DNA of 64,000 bases from Candidozyma auris (GCF_003013715.1 NC_072817.1:62001-126000), one strand, 5' to 3'. Shown: positions 47,862-58,173, numbered from the stretch's first letter. Made by a program: numbers and translations. Notes: generated from the sequence alone by a model not told the origin.

Positions 47862-49748
47862 CTAGAGCTGGTGCGTGTGGACCTCTGGAACATGCTGGAC
47901 CTTGACTAGCGGTCTATATATGGGCTTCCACATTTGCGACTGAACCCATTTCAAACATTTGTTGAACTCCCTAGGAACCTGGACAAAACCACCGTCTGGC
48001 TTCTTTTCACTCTCCACACGGGCAGTGCCTTCTTTAAGACTCTGCAAGATGATAGCTGTGGCAACGTGGGCAGAGACCTCGTCAATCTCCTCAAGTGGGG
48101 GAAGCAAACCGTTCTTTGGGTTAGCCATTTTGGGGGACAACAGCGCCAAGCAGTCAACACCGGCAGATATCATAGTATCCGTGATGGTAGTACACCTTGA
48201 AAGAACAGCACCTAATCCGATACCAGGGAATGTGAAACAATTGTTGTTTTCAGAGATGGCATAGCCATTGACAGGCTTGAAAGGAGACCCGGTGGCGATC
48301 AAGGCATTGTCTTCTGTCCACTTCATGATGTCGACAGGGAAAGCCTCGTGCAACCGAGTAGGATTGGAAAGTGGGAACACAATTGGTTGTGGGTTGTGTT
48401 TGTACATCTCTTTGATGACCTCCTCAGTAAATGCACCCGCTTGCGTAGAGCATCCGACTAACACAGTTGGTTTCACCTTGCTCACCACGTCCTTTAAGGA
48501 TCTAGTGTTGACACCCTCCCAAATGGAATCAGGGTCCGCATAGCGCTTCTGACCCTCGGTGGAGTCATCAAAAGACTGGAGAACGACACCACGACGATCC
48601 ATGATAGTAATCTTATTGCAGGCATCCTCGACAGTCGAGCCATGCGAGACCATGTGGTTTACAATCTGGTCGGCAACACCCAATCCAGCCGAACCAGCGC
48701 CGTAAATTAATACTTTGGTATCGAGCAACTCGCGTCTGCTAAACTTGAGGGCGGCCGTTATTGAGGCCATCACAACAGCACCAGTGCCCTGGATATCGTC
48801 GTTGAACGACGGCAATGCGTCTCTATACTTATGCAACATTTTCCGGCCTGTGGAAACGCCGAAGTCCTCATAGTGCAAAACGGCAGAAGGAAATCTGTTT
48901 TTAACAGCGGTGATAAACTTGTCGACAAATTCCCAGTACTGCTCACCTCTTACACGGTCAAACTTGTTGCCCATGTACAATTCGTCGTGCTGAAGTTCCT
49001 TGTTATTCGTGCCCACGTCCAAAACCACAGGAAGAACTCTTCCGGGATGAATACCACCACATAGAGTCATCAAACCCAACTTGGCAATGGTAATACGAAT
49101 ACCTCCCACACCCTGGTCACCTATACCCAAAATGCCTTCTCCGTCGGACACAACAATATAGTCGATGTCCTTGTCTTCTCCATACAATGCCAAGCGTCTA
49201 TCTATGGAGTCCGGGTCTGTGATGTCCAAGAAACACCCCTCGGGTTTTCTGAACCTGTGAGAGTAGGCAGCAATAGCATCACCCTCGGTAGGGGTATATA
49301 TGATAGGCAACATCTCTCTGATGTGTCTTCTAACCAACTCATAGTATAGCACCTTATTTTGAGTTCTCATCGACACCAAGAAATCGTTTTTAGCCAAGGG
49401 GCTCTTTAAGTACTGGAACTGAGCATATGCTCTATCGACTTGCTCATCTAGGGTATTGATCTGACAAGGAAGCAAGCCGATTAGGTCAAATGCCTCACGC
49501 TCCTCGCGTGTGAAGGCAGAGCCCTTGTTGAACAAGGGGGAATTGAGCAACTGAAACCCAGACAAGTTGCACTCGATCGGGCCCTCAATTGAAAGACGGG
49601 TCGTTTTCGGTTTCAACGCGGCAATAGCTGCCTTGATACCCACGGGTGTCTTGATGGTGTGGGTGTGAATGGACGAGCATTCTGTGGAATTGAAGCGACA
49701 TGAGACCCTGAAGCGAAGAGACGAGGAACGGGGCGCTCTTATGGGCAT
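47862..49748 (-). CDS. MAE1: mitochondrial malic enzyme
   Basis: A 628-residue NAD(P)-dependent malic enzyme: L-malate to pyruvate and CO2. The first 20 or so residues (MPIRAPRSSSLRFRVSCRF) are Arg/Ser-rich, a mitochondrial presequence. The malate-site motif MLPIIYTPTEGDA, the metal-binding VVSDGEGILGIGDQG region and the NAD-binding GAGSAGLGVA are intact. It supplies pyruvate and reducing power in the matrix. S. cerevisiae Mae1 is 669 residues. The 1.36-kb upstream region contains long T-tracts. Confidence 0.94.
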   Translation of the reverse strand: MPIRAPRSSSLRFRVSCRFNSTECSSIHTHTIKTPVGIKAAIAALKPKTTRLSIEGPIECNLSGFQLLNSPLFNKGSAFTREEREAFDLIGLLPCQINTLDEQVDRAYAQFQYLKSPLAKNDFLVSMRTQNKVLYYELVRRHIREMLPIIYTPTEGDAIAAYSHRFRKPEGCFLDITDPDSIDRRLALYGEDKDIDYIVVSDGEGILGIGDQGVGGIRITIAKLGLMTLCGGIHPGRVLPVVLDVGTNNKELQHDELYMGNKFDRVRGEQYWEFVDKFITAVKNRFPSAVLHYEDFGVSTGRKMLHKYRDALPSFNDDIQGTGAVVMASITAALKFSRRELLDTKVLIYGAGSAGLGVADQIVNHMVSHGSTVEDACNKITIMDRRGVVLQSFDDSTEGQKRYADPDSIWEGVNTRSLKDVVSKVKPTVLVGCSTQAGAFTEEVIKEMYKHNPQPIVFPLSNPTRLHEAFPVDIMKWTEDNALIATGSPFKPVNGYAISENNNCFTFPGIGLGAVLSRCTTITDTMISAGVDCLALLSPKMANPKNGLLPPLEEIDEVSAHVATAIILQSLKEGTARVESEKKPDGGFVQVPREFNKCLKWVQSQMWKPIYRPLVKVQHVPEVHTHQL

Positions 49749-49944
49749 TTTGAAGAAGTAGTAGGATAAGTATAGAGAGTGATTTTATAAGGGTAGTAGC
49801 GTGGTAATATATAGCGAAAAGTTGAGGGGACGCCCTCGGAACTGATAGCGGCATCCACAGAGGACCACAACGTACTAGGCTTGAAAAGAGGAATTGAAGC
49901 AAACAAGCGGGATTCTTTACCAGGTTTATTTAGAAGGGCTGGGA

Positions 49945-49991
49945 TTTTTTTTTTTTTTTTTTTTTTGAAATCCTTTCTCTTTTTTTTTTTT
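49945..49991 (+). repeat. poly-T tracts T22 and T12
   Basis: Two homopolymer runs, 13 bp apart, about 200 bp above MAE1. Such dA:dT tracts exclude nucleosomes in yeast promoters. Confidence 0.75.
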
Positions 49992-50460
49992 CAATCCCAT
50001 AAACAGTGGCAGGTCAGTGGACTTACAGTGGTCTCTTCACCTAAGTATCGACTTTCGAGGGTAAGCGGTACTGGCTGCGCAGTCTGAGGCTGCGGAAGAT
50101 GTCGGTTGGTGTGTTAGTAGCCGTGCCGTAGGGGTCCCCGCTCGTTCACAAAAGGGTACCGTAGGCGAGGCATATGTATTGCATGAGTGGAAACTTGAGT
50201 TGAAGAAAATTTGAAAGTAATACACTAGAATGTCATTTGCTATGGTCATTGGCTAGTGCTGTGCGCAGCGCACTGAAAATCACTTGCAGCCAGAGCGCTT
50301 GAGAGGATACTGAGAAAGTGAAAAGATAATAAGTTTACGACAATTCAGGATAGAACAGGATCCTTCGATCGTTGACTCAGTGTTACTTAGTACCCTCCTC
50401 AACTATACTTCTAATCCACACGTTTCTTCCTTTCACAATCTCGCTTGCTTCTGCCTCGCG

Positions 50461-50600
50461 CCAAAGTTTGACAGCTCGGGAAATCCCGGGAGGCGTTGGC
50501 AGAGTTTTTCCGGTTCAGGTGGGGCCCCCTCCCAACTCCGACGCCGGTCACATTAACAAGGCAAACGGGCTGAGGCGTTTCGGGCGGGGTCCTTCAGCTA
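50461..50600. other. GC-rich island with possible RNA stems
   Basis: By hand count 85 of 140 bases are G or C. Possible stems: CGGG-AAAT-CCCG at 50477-50488, and GGCGT at 50492-50496 with ACGCC at 50541-50545. It resembles no snRNA, SRP, RNase P or MRP sequence I can recall well enough to name. Confidence 0.35.
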
Positions 50601-51103
50601 CAATGAGGAAGACGTTGGAGAGAGTTTTGATATGGTTTATTTGACTCTTCTATTTGTCCAGTGGGTCAAGTCGATCATGCGCTAAGTTCTCACTCTTGAC
50701 GCCATTATAGGACTGAGATGCAAAATGGCCGCTGATGGCAACAAATGCAGAGTCAAACGGGTGGGCGAAGCTGAAAAGTCGAAAAGATGTTATAGTTGTA
50801 GTTTTGAAAAAAGCTGACCTCTGTTATCTTGCTTCGTCGAAGCCTATATAATTTCTTGACTAAACAGGTTACACAACCTTGTTGGTTGGAACGGCACAAT
50901 AATTTGGAGCCCCACCGCTATAATGTATAGATGATGTCTTGCAAACATATGATCTTGGGACAAGATGACTTCATGTTGACACACAACTGTCTTGATCTAC
51001 TACAGAACATCAAAGTAAAATACATCATAATGTCTGCTATCTAGGCTATTTAATAACGATTTCGAAGATACGCTCTTCACGCTCGTTAAAATAAATGAAC
51101 GCT

Positions 51104-52408
51104 TCATAGGTCGTCTTCGTTTTTGAATGACTTCAACCGCTTTCTTTGCTGCTCATCAAGCCCCTTGCCAATCTTCTTCTTTAATGGCTTCTGTATCTGG
51201 GGAACGAAACAGCTTGTGCGCCCTCCTACAGTTATATGGTCCACGACATGACCAGCTTTCGTTTTGGCCTTCACCTTCCTACCCTTGCCCCAGCGGTAAA
51301 TCATGAGCCAGTGTTCAGGTAACCTGTGCACGTTGCCCTCCACACGTACACTTTCTTCCATCACGTAGATCAACGCGTCATATAAGGCCTGGAGTACTTC
51401 ATCAGAAGGATTATCCAATTTGCTCGAGATCGTCTCGTTTGGATGGATCTTGGCATGGTACAAAACCTCATCACTCACCCAGTTACCCACACCGGCAAAG
51501 TGTTCTTGATCAAGAAGCAAAGACTTTATCGCTTTTTTCTTGCTGAGAACAAGCTTAGCAAACTCTTCTTGCGAGAGACGCGGTTTTCCATGATGGTGAG
51601 GATCTGGATCTCCAAAGTGAAAGGTATCTATTCCTTTAGATTCCTCTTTCTTCACAGAGATCGAGTCTGCGCTTTTCAGATAATCCGGGCCAAGCGCTTT
51701 AAGAGGCTCCTGTTGCATCAACGACTCGTCTGCAGCGTACTCTGGCCCACTGAGTATACGTACCCTCCCTAGCCTTCTAGGATCAGTGAAAGCAAAGTCA
51801 AGCGTCTTAAACACCTGCTCAGTACCATTGCCATTACTTTGAGCATTTTCTTCTGAATTACCAATCTCTAGCTTCAACTCGAATTTCGTGAATCTTGGAG
51901 GCCACTCAGCCTGGGCGTCTGTCTCTATGGGCGCTTTTTTGGGACCCTTTTTCGTGGAATTTTCATCTTCGGTAGTTCCCTCAGATAAGTCCTTCTGGAC
52001 AATCCTGTCAAGAACCTTTTTGTCACCTCCACCTTCCATAAAGATCAAATGTGATTCGATATCTCGAAGCTTAATCATTCCAGTCATGCCAAAGTGCATC
52101 AACATAACGGTGGGCTCCTGCGAAGGCTTGAGAAGCCTCATCCAGAAATATTTGCCATGGCGACCAATGGAAGAGATTGTTGAACCCGTCAAGATCTCAG
52201 TGAATTTGCTCAATGTGGATTCTGGGTCTTTGGCTGTCTTGAGAGCAGGGAAGAGCAAATTATCAAGATTGAGTTTCGCCTCCTTAATCTTGAAGCCCAA
52301 GACGTTGCGGCGAAGGAGCGCACATACGTGAGCAACCTTATGTTAGTAAGCTGATGTAGAATTTTTTATGGACATTGCTTTATCACGTACCTCTGCTACT
52401 TCTGGCAT
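51104..52408 (-). CDS. Fpg/Nei-family DNA glycosylase, 54-nt intron
   Basis: Spliced exons 52408-52391 (18 nt) and 52336-51104 give 416 residues. The intron is 54 nt, with donor GTACGT, branch TACTAAC and acceptor AAG. Exon 1 codes exactly MPEVAE and exon 2 continues VAHVC, so splicing restores the catalytic N-terminus: the Pro after Met is the nucleophile and the Glu follows, as in MutM/Nei. Also seen are the lysine loop GRHGKYFW, the helix-two-turn-helix GVGNWVSDEVLYHAKIHP, and GRTSCFVP in place of a full zinc finger, as in plant and fungal members. It excises oxidised bases by beta/delta elimination. S. cerevisiae lacks this family; Candida species have it. It begins 57 bp after a tRNA gene of the same strand. 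Confidence 0.92.
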
Positions 52409-52454
52409 TAATTGAGATACAAGCTTGTCGTGGTTCGCGGTTGCTAAAAGTTGC

Positions 52455-52460
52455 AAAAAA
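52455..52460 (-). terminator. pol III terminator of tRNA-Met
   Basis: Run of six T on the - strand, 4 bp beyond the mature 3' end. Confidence 0.8.
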
Positions 52461-52464
52461 GAAG

Positions 52465-52552
52465 TGCTCCACGGGAGGTTCGAACTCTCGACCTTCAGAT
52501 AACACAAGGAATGCTTATGAGACTGACGCTCTGCCTACTGAGCTAGTGAAGC
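52465..52552 (-). tRNA. elongator tRNA-Met (CAT) with 15-nt intron
   Basis: 88 bp. Acceptor arms GCTTCAC and GTGGAGC pair over seven positions with one T-G. The D-arm has TAGCTCAGTAGGCAGAGC, the anticodon loop CTCATAA, and the T-arm GGTTCGAACC type (GAGTTCGAACCTC). Removing 52501-52515 (15 nt, after position 37, beside the anticodon) leaves a 73-nt mature tRNA very like S. cerevisiae elongator tRNA-Met, whose gene has no intron. T6 at 52455-52460 on the transcribed sense ends pol III transcription. Confidence 0.95.
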
Positions 52553-53146
52553 TCTTCGTGGCCAATTTCGAAAAGGTGTTCAGTATGACAGCAATAGTAA
52601 ACAGTAGTTAATAATACAATAAAAGACTCAAAGCAAAGTTTTAAATACTTCGGTGTTCTAGAATACATTTACAAGCTCAAACTTAGCATAAAATTCCCAA
52701 AAAAAGAAAAAAAAAATCCCAACGCCCCCTCTAATACATGAAATCTTTAAAATAAAAATTCCTCTTTAAGCTATTACCCATTAGATGACCGTTGCTACTT
52801 CCTCCCATGCAAATATTAGAGAGGTAGTGCTATTTTACTTGTGAATTTAGCTTCTCAGAAAAGAGCAGCACATAAGAGGGCTTTTGAACGGGAGTAACGG
52901 CAGATTTCTTTCCTCAAGTTCAGTCCTAGATCAGTGGGCGCCTCTATGTTTACAAGAAAATTGACATGAATATAATATTTCTTAGATCTTCCTGGAGCTC
53001 AGATATCAATTCTCAAAGTAAGTATTTAGGGGACCCTTCTGAGTGCGCTTACCCTGACCCTCTTTTGCAGCCATCATGAGGTTGAAACCCATATAGTGCG
53101 AATGCGATATCATACATCCAACTCAACTATCTACTATTACAAAATC
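52553..53146. other. 594-bp intergenic region tRNA-Met/VPS60
   Basis: AT-rich, with A-tracts at about 52697-52720. The VPS60 promoter carries the element variant at 53063. No other gene seen. Confidence 0.45.
53063..53073 (+). promoter_or_regulatory. TTTTGCAGCCA element, VPS60 promoter
   Basis: C-less form identical to the HPD array unit, in the gene's direction, 74 bp above the start codon. Confidence 0.55.
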
Positions 53147-53797
53147 ATGAACAGGCTCTTTGGCACAAAAAATACAGCACCAAAACCGACACTCAATGAC
53201 GCTATCAAGAATATTGATGAAAGAGTCGGCTCGCTCGATGTGAAACTTTCAAAAATCAATTCGGAGTTGTCCACGTATCAGCAGAAGATAAGCCGTATGA
53301 AAGACGGGCCAGGCAAAAATGCTCTAAAACAAAGGGCTTTGAAGCTTTTGAGGCAGAGAAAACAAATTGAATCACAGAAGGAGCAATTGGAAAACCAGCT
53401 GTGGAATATGACGTCGGCGTCAATGACCACAGATAACCTTCAAAATACAATGATCACAGTGGATGCCATGAAAACAGCCAACAAGCAACTAAAGAAGACA
53501 TACGGAAAAATTGATATCGATAAGATTGAGCTGTTGCAGGATGAGATGTTGGATCTAATAGAGAAGCTGAATGAGCTTCAAGAATCGTTGCTGACCTCAT
53601 ACGATGTTCCTGACGACATCTCTGAGCTGGAGCTCGATGCCGAACTAGATGCTTTGGGAGAGGAGATGGACTTTGAGTCTGAAATGAACGAGGCTGGATT
53701 GGGTGTGCCAAGCTACTTAAACGACGCCGAGCCTGCGCCAGATAAGTTGCCAGCGTTTATTGATGAGCCTGAAGAGGGCGAAAAGGTGGCTAATTAA
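53147..53797 (+). CDS. VPS60: ESCRT-III-related protein Vps60
   Basis: A 216-residue Snf7/CHMP5-family protein. The start MNRLFGTKN matches the family, so the ATG at 53096 is rejected. Charged helices 1-5 form the Snf7 domain, with the signature NDLQNTMIT-like segment (DNLQNTMITVDAMKTANK) and DEMLDLIEK. The acidic tail (DDISELELDAELDALGEE) and final AFIDEPEE are typical of Vps60 and bind Vta1. It acts with Vps4-Vta1 in multivesicular-body sorting at endosomes. Confidence 0.94.
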   Translation: MNRLFGTKNTAPKPTLNDAIKNIDERVGSLDVKLSKINSELSTYQQKISRMKDGPGKNALKQRALKLLRQRKQIESQKEQLENQLWNMTSASMTTDNLQNTMITVDAMKTANKQLKKTYGKIDIDKIELLQDEMLDLIEKLNELQESLLTSYDVPDDISELELDAELDALGEEMDFESEMNEAGLGVPSYLNDAEPAPDKLPAFIDEPEEGEKVAN

Positions 53798-54181
53798 GTG
53801 GCTCGTGGGGCAGTACAAGGTTTGAAAAACAGGAAAGGTTTACCTCATGGCAAATGGATTCGAGAAAGCAATTTCAGGAGAAAACATTTGAACTCAAACG
53901 CTGACCCTTGCAAGAATTTGAGTCGTCATATTTCATGGGTGTGATACTCAAGCACAAGGGGTTCAAATGCAACTGAACAGAACGAGCCGTCATGATCGTG
54001 CTATGTAATGGTGATCAATCATAACCTCCGTAACTTGAGCCATGAGTGAATGGACAATGATGGTGATAATCTCGTGTCTCAGGTACGAGTGCTACTTTGA
54101 TGAAGATTAACTTTTTTCTTGTAGCCACGGAAGACCTATTCTGGCAATGCAAATATCGCATTCTATAAGTCTATAATGCCT
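53798..54181. other. 384-bp convergent intergenic region VPS60/DHA1 transporter
   Basis: 3' flanks only; I see nothing else in it. Confidence 0.4.
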
Positions 54182-55714
54182 CTATAAATTTCTTTTCAAA
54201 TGCTTCAGATGTTGCACAACAACATAAATTAATAAGAGATTGGCAACTAGACAAAGAGCTGCCATAAATGTGTATACCCAGCCTATACCCATCGACTTCA
54301 CCATGCGATCCAAGGCTGCAATGAATGCAGCCGCTAGGATACACCGAACGAAATTGACACAGCTGGTGGATGCCAGCCCCCGGGAAGGGTATAGGTCAAC
54401 AAGCATTGTAGTTACAATGGCAATAAATGACGAAGTTCCAAAGGACGTGAAGCATGTACCTATTACCACGCCAACAACGCTGGTTTCCTTGTCTAGTGTC
54501 CAGCCAAAGAGAAGAAGACCCAAAAGGGTACAAATGGTGGGTATGATTGCCAAATCAAGACGAACCCTGATTTTGTTGAAAGGCGGCCTTTGTTCCTTCT
54601 CGCAGTCTTCATACTTTTTATCGAATTTTCCACGACGCCAGCCATAGTAATAGTTGAGCATCCTTCCAGCAAGTAAAGACGCTACAAGGCAGCATATGCC
54701 CTGGGGCAAGTACATTAGACCAACATGAAACACAGAGTAGTTCCATGGATCGTTTTCTAGAGCTGTGGACAAGGATGTTAAGGACATTGTCCAAGCTGTG
54801 AACTGGAGACCGCCAGGTAGAAGAACTGCCATCACTTTAGCCCTGATCAAAATTCTCCAGGGAGCCAAGAAATCTAGTTTAACACGGGGTCGAATCGTAC
54901 AACGATTATTATTCATGTGCTCTTTGTAACCGGGGAAATATAGAGCAGGCGCAATATGAATGGGGTTCTTTGGTCTGACCGACCCATTGCCAGCTATGCT
55001 TCGGCATGTTTCAGTAAGAAACACGAAAATAAATAAAAGGGTGACTCCAGCACCGATAGCTAGAAACACGAAAACAGCTCGCCAGTTCCAGCGAGCTATC
55101 AAGGCCGACCCTATAAGAGAGCCAAACGCCTGGCCCACAAGGAGCATCCCAGACACAACACCAACAAAGGCCCCACGGTTGGCAGGAGCGCAAACATCGC
55201 CGGCAATGCCTGAATTTATAGCAATCACTTGAGCTATACCCCCCGCTTGCACGCATCGTAGGAACACAAGTAACCAGTAGGTATTGCAAACCGCTAGACC
55301 GATGTTAGCACCAATGTACACGCAAAACGCTATCAACACCATGGGTCTCCGTCCATAGGTATCTGCAAAGTTCGACACTAGCGTGGGCGCCAACCCTTGA
55401 AGAACAAGGTAGGCCACCATAGTGAGGTTGATAGCCTCTGAAGAGACGTCAAACTCCCGCTCAAGGGTTGGTATGGCTGGGAAGTAAATCGAGTTGGAGA
55501 TGGCGCTCCAGATACCTATGAGAGAAAGCAATGACATCAAAAGGTAGCGTCTCCACAGGTCGAAGATAGTGTACGGGGGTTCTGCGACCTTCGTGTTGGT
55601 TGTGGCCTCCACGCTTGCACCTGTTTCCAAAGAAACATCTTCCTCACTTCGGCGCTGTTCCGAGACAGGATCGTCAGGCGGCTTTTGCCCCGAGACTGAC
55701 CTGTTAAGGACCAT
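54182..55714 (-). CDS. DHA1-family drug/H+ antiporter, QDR/AQR1-like
   Basis: A 510-residue major facilitator with about twelve membrane segments after a 60-residue charged cytosolic N-terminus. The loop 2-3 motif A is present as NFADTYGRRPMVLI. Helix 5 has the antiporter-type stretch AFVGVVSGMLLVGQAFGSLIGSAL. A long central loop (about residues 230-290) is usual. The order of segments fits the Qdr1/Aqr1/Dtr1 group of 12-spanner exporters, which move drugs, weak acids, polyamines or dityrosine across the plasma membrane. The substrate cannot be read from sequence. Confidence 0.8.
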   Translation of the reverse strand: MVLNRSVSGQKPPDDPVSEQRRSEEDVSLETGASVEATTNTKVAEPPYTIFDLWRRYLLMSLLSLIGIWSAISNSIYFPAIPTLEREFDVSSEAINLTMVAYLVLQGLAPTLVSNFADTYGRRPMVLIAFCVYIGANIGLAVCNTYWLLVFLRCVQAGGIAQVIAINSGIAGDVCAPANRGAFVGVVSGMLLVGQAFGSLIGSALIARWNWRAVFVFLAIGAGVTLLFIFVFLTETCRSIAGNGSVRPKNPIHIAPALYFPGYKEHMNNNRCTIRPRVKLDFLAPWRILIRAKVMAVLLPGGLQFTAWTMSLTSLSTALENDPWNYSVFHVGLMYLPQGICCLVASLLAGRMLNYYYGWRRGKFDKKYEDCEKEQRPPFNKIRVRLDLAIIPTICTLLGLLLFGWTLDKETSVVGVVIGTCFTSFGTSSFIAIVTTMLVDLYPSRGLASTSCVNFVRCILAAAFIAALDRMVKSMGIGWVYTFMAALCLVANLLLIYVVVQHLKHLKRNL

Positions 55715-56469
55715 GCTGTGGGAATTTATCGTTGTGTTGATTCAAATACTGCCAATGTCACAGATTATATACCACTGAGTACCATATACATCATCGCCTC
55801 GGACTAATGTGCCGAATAGCCGAACGTATCACCGAAGGATATCACCGAGAAAGGTAGACAGTACACAACGATACGAAAGATTTTCTATTTTTTTCAACAA
55901 GACTCAATTTGAGAACCTCTATCGCAGAATCGTTCGTGATCAGCTCGGTAGTAATTTCGGTGTAATTTTTGACAGCTTGTCGAAGGATGCGATATGAAAG
56001 AGTTCTAGCAGCCGCGCAAAAGCCACAGGTCGCTGTGGGGAGGGAGCACCAAGTGATAAGGTGAAAAAAAGCAAGAGTCATGAGATATAGATTTTGTTTA
56101 TAAAGACTCAATTTTCGAGTGGTTGAGTGTAAATTAGCTTCGTGGTGGGTTATTCTCGCAAATGAAGCGTTATTTCGCTTGTGTGGCAGAGTAAGGTAGA
56201 AAGATGAATATTTGAATATTTATTTATTTGGAATCTCATTATGTCTATACGGCTCGATGCCGCTATATCAACTCAAGGTGTTTGTATCATATGCCACATC
56301 TCACAATTATTTATATTATAGATAATCACGAAGCCTTGTGATCACAGGCTTCGATCACAAAGCACACCAAACATATACGGAAAGGACGCTGTTCTTGCAC
56401 AGTCTGTGACTGCTAGTGTCTAATTCTTCGATTTCATTCCTTTTTCTTTTGATTCTTTTGTAAAGGCGA
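55715..56469. other. 755-bp intergenic region upstream of the DHA1 transporter
   Basis: Promoter of the transporter and 3' flank of the permease gene. Has palindromic-looking CCTTGTGATCACAGG near 56333. Frames of 62-89 codons show no product. Confidence 0.4.
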
Positions 56470-58173
56470 TCAAACCTCCTGTGAGTTCTTGCCCAATACC
56501 TCATGCTGTATTTTTTCGATATCGTCACTTTCATCACTACTAGCTCCCTGTCCAGGAACCACCGCCGTTTTGGCTGGACCGTGATACACCTTTTTAGCAT
56601 AGATCATGTAATAGCCAAGTGACAAGATCCACACTCCAGGTGTTATAACACAGGTATAATTCATAGTATCCTTATCGGGATTCTTGTTTGTAGGGAACAT
56701 CACCATGACTATAGTGAAGGCTATGAAGCATGTTGAAACCCAACCGTTGACTCTGCTCCAAAACTCACCCAAAAAGAAAGGACCAGGTCTGAATTTTTCC
56801 TTCATCCAGAGCAAACGTAAGAATGTGGGCATACCCCATGCAAAGTAGTTTCCAGCAACGTACAATGTGAAGAGAGCAGATGCAGCAGCGTCACCTATAA
56901 GACATAAAAGCCCAACTACGATTGAGGCAAGGCCGCCGGTAATCACTGCGTGGATAGGCACAGACAACTTCTTGTTGACCTTCTTGATCCACCACGACAT
57001 AGGAAGGCCGTTGTCTCTTGCAAATGCAAAGATCTGCCTAGAAATGGCCGTCAAGATAGAAGCTCCCATAAGAAATTGTTCAATGGCAATAAGGATCATC
57101 ATGGCCATTGCAACTTTTTTACCTTGACCAGGGACAGTCTCGAATGCGTCGTAAATGATCTGAGCCATGGGCTGACCAAATTTCGTTCCCAAAATTTGAT
57201 TCTCGATATCGTCGCTCTGGATGCAAAAGCAGGTAACAATCATCAATATGAAGCCAAAAATGCCACAAGCGGAAATTGACGTAATGATACCAAAGGTAAC
57301 TGTCTTTGTAGCGTTGCTGCATTCTTCTGACATGTGCACACATGAGTCAAATGCTCCAATCGTCCAGATCGCTGGTAACCATGCCTGCGACAATTGATTC
57401 CACCCCATAGGAAAGTCAGTGAGATTGTCGAAATGACCAAATACCCAACTTGCTTTCTTAAATTCCCCACGAGAAGCACCGATAGGTAGAGCAACAATAA
57501 ACAACACGATCAACACAATATTCATTACGACTGATGTAGTTTGCAAAGATGCACAATGCTTCGACGAGATACATGTGAGGGCAATATGGGCGAGAACACA
57601 AGCAGCAAACACACCATAAGTCTTTGCTGGGGTGATCTCAAAGTCCCCATCCTTTGCTATCACCACCACCGACAAGAGTTCCTGAGCGAAACCGTAGTCT
57701 ACCGAACAGAGCGCTCCAACCAATGCGATGGAGTTTGTGTTTCCGACAACGTATGACAACACTGTCTTCAATTTTGGAGGAGCATAAAAATTTGTCCAGT
57801 AGTAAAGACCGCCAGAAGTTGGCTGAAAGGATGCATTTTCACTCATTGCAAGACCAATAGTGAGAATCAAAACCGACGAGATGAGCCAACCCCAAACCGC
57901 TCCAGCGGGACCAGCCAAAAGAGCATGACTTAAGATGGAGGCAACCGAGGGTAGAAGACTCATGATGGAGAATGATACGCCAAACACTTGGATCATGCTG
58001 AAACGACGCTTGAGCTCGGGCTTGTACCCGATCTGAGCAAGAAGATCATTGTCAGATGTAGCATGCAAAGCATCGGGCATGGGCAGCTCGACATTGTGGG
58101 TGTTGTTGAAGTATCTTTTATCAGAAGTGACTGCCTCGAGGATCTCTTCACCCGAGAGAACTGGATGAAGCAT
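56470..58173 (-). CDS. APC-family amino acid/GABA/choline permease (UGA4/HNM1 type)
   Basis: A 567-residue APC-superfamily transporter with about twelve membrane segments and cytosolic tails. FGVSFSIMSLLPSVASIL opens the first helix. The segment QAWLPAIWTIGAFDSCVHMSEE (helix 6 region) is a mark of the Uga4/Hnm1/Bio5/Tpo5 group. Possible substrates are GABA, choline or other amines. Three GATAAG sites lie 171-196 bp upstream, which favours nitrogen control and so a GABA or amine permease. The C-terminal tail is acidic with Ser (GASSDESDDIE), a likely site for regulated endocytosis. Confidence 0.8.
   Translation of the reverse strand: MLHPVLSGEEILEAVTSDKRYFNNTHNVELPMPDALHATSDNDLLAQIGYKPELKRRFSMIQVFGVSFSIMSLLPSVASILSHALLAGPAGAVWGWLISSVLILTIGLAMSENASFQPTSGGLYYWTNFYAPPKLKTVLSYVVGNTNSIALVGALCSVDYGFAQELLSVVVIAKDGDFEITPAKTYGVFAACVLAHIALTCISSKHCASLQTTSVVMNIVLIVLFIVALPIGASRGEFKKASWVFGHFDNLTDFPMGWNQLSQAWLPAIWTIGAFDSCVHMSEECSNATKTVTFGIITSISACGIFGFILMIVTCFCIQSDDIENQILGTKFGQPMAQIIYDAFETVPGQGKKVAMAMMILIAIEQFLMGASILTAISRQIFAFARDNGLPMSWWIKKVNKKLSVPIHAVITGGLASIVVGLLCLIGDAAASALFTLYVAGNYFAWGMPTFLRLLWMKEKFRPGPFFLGEFWSRVNGWVSTCFIAFTIVMVMFPTNKNPDKDTMNYTCVITPGVWILSLGYYMIYAKKVYHGPAKTAVVPGQGASSDESDDIEKIQHEVLGKNSQEV

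Larger units (their letters stand above)
49749..51103. other. 1.36-kb intergenic region upstream of MAE1
   Basis: Contains T22 at 49945-49966 and T12 at 49980-49991, a GC-rich island at 50461-50600 listed separately, and a - strand CTACTAACAC at about 50112 resembling a branch site but without a convincing donor. Frames of 68-90 codons look random. Confidence 0.45.

Noticed and set aside
50037..50249. 70-codon - strand frame with a nearby CTACTAACAC
   Set aside because: The branch-like sequence has no fitting donor, and the protein shows no family features.
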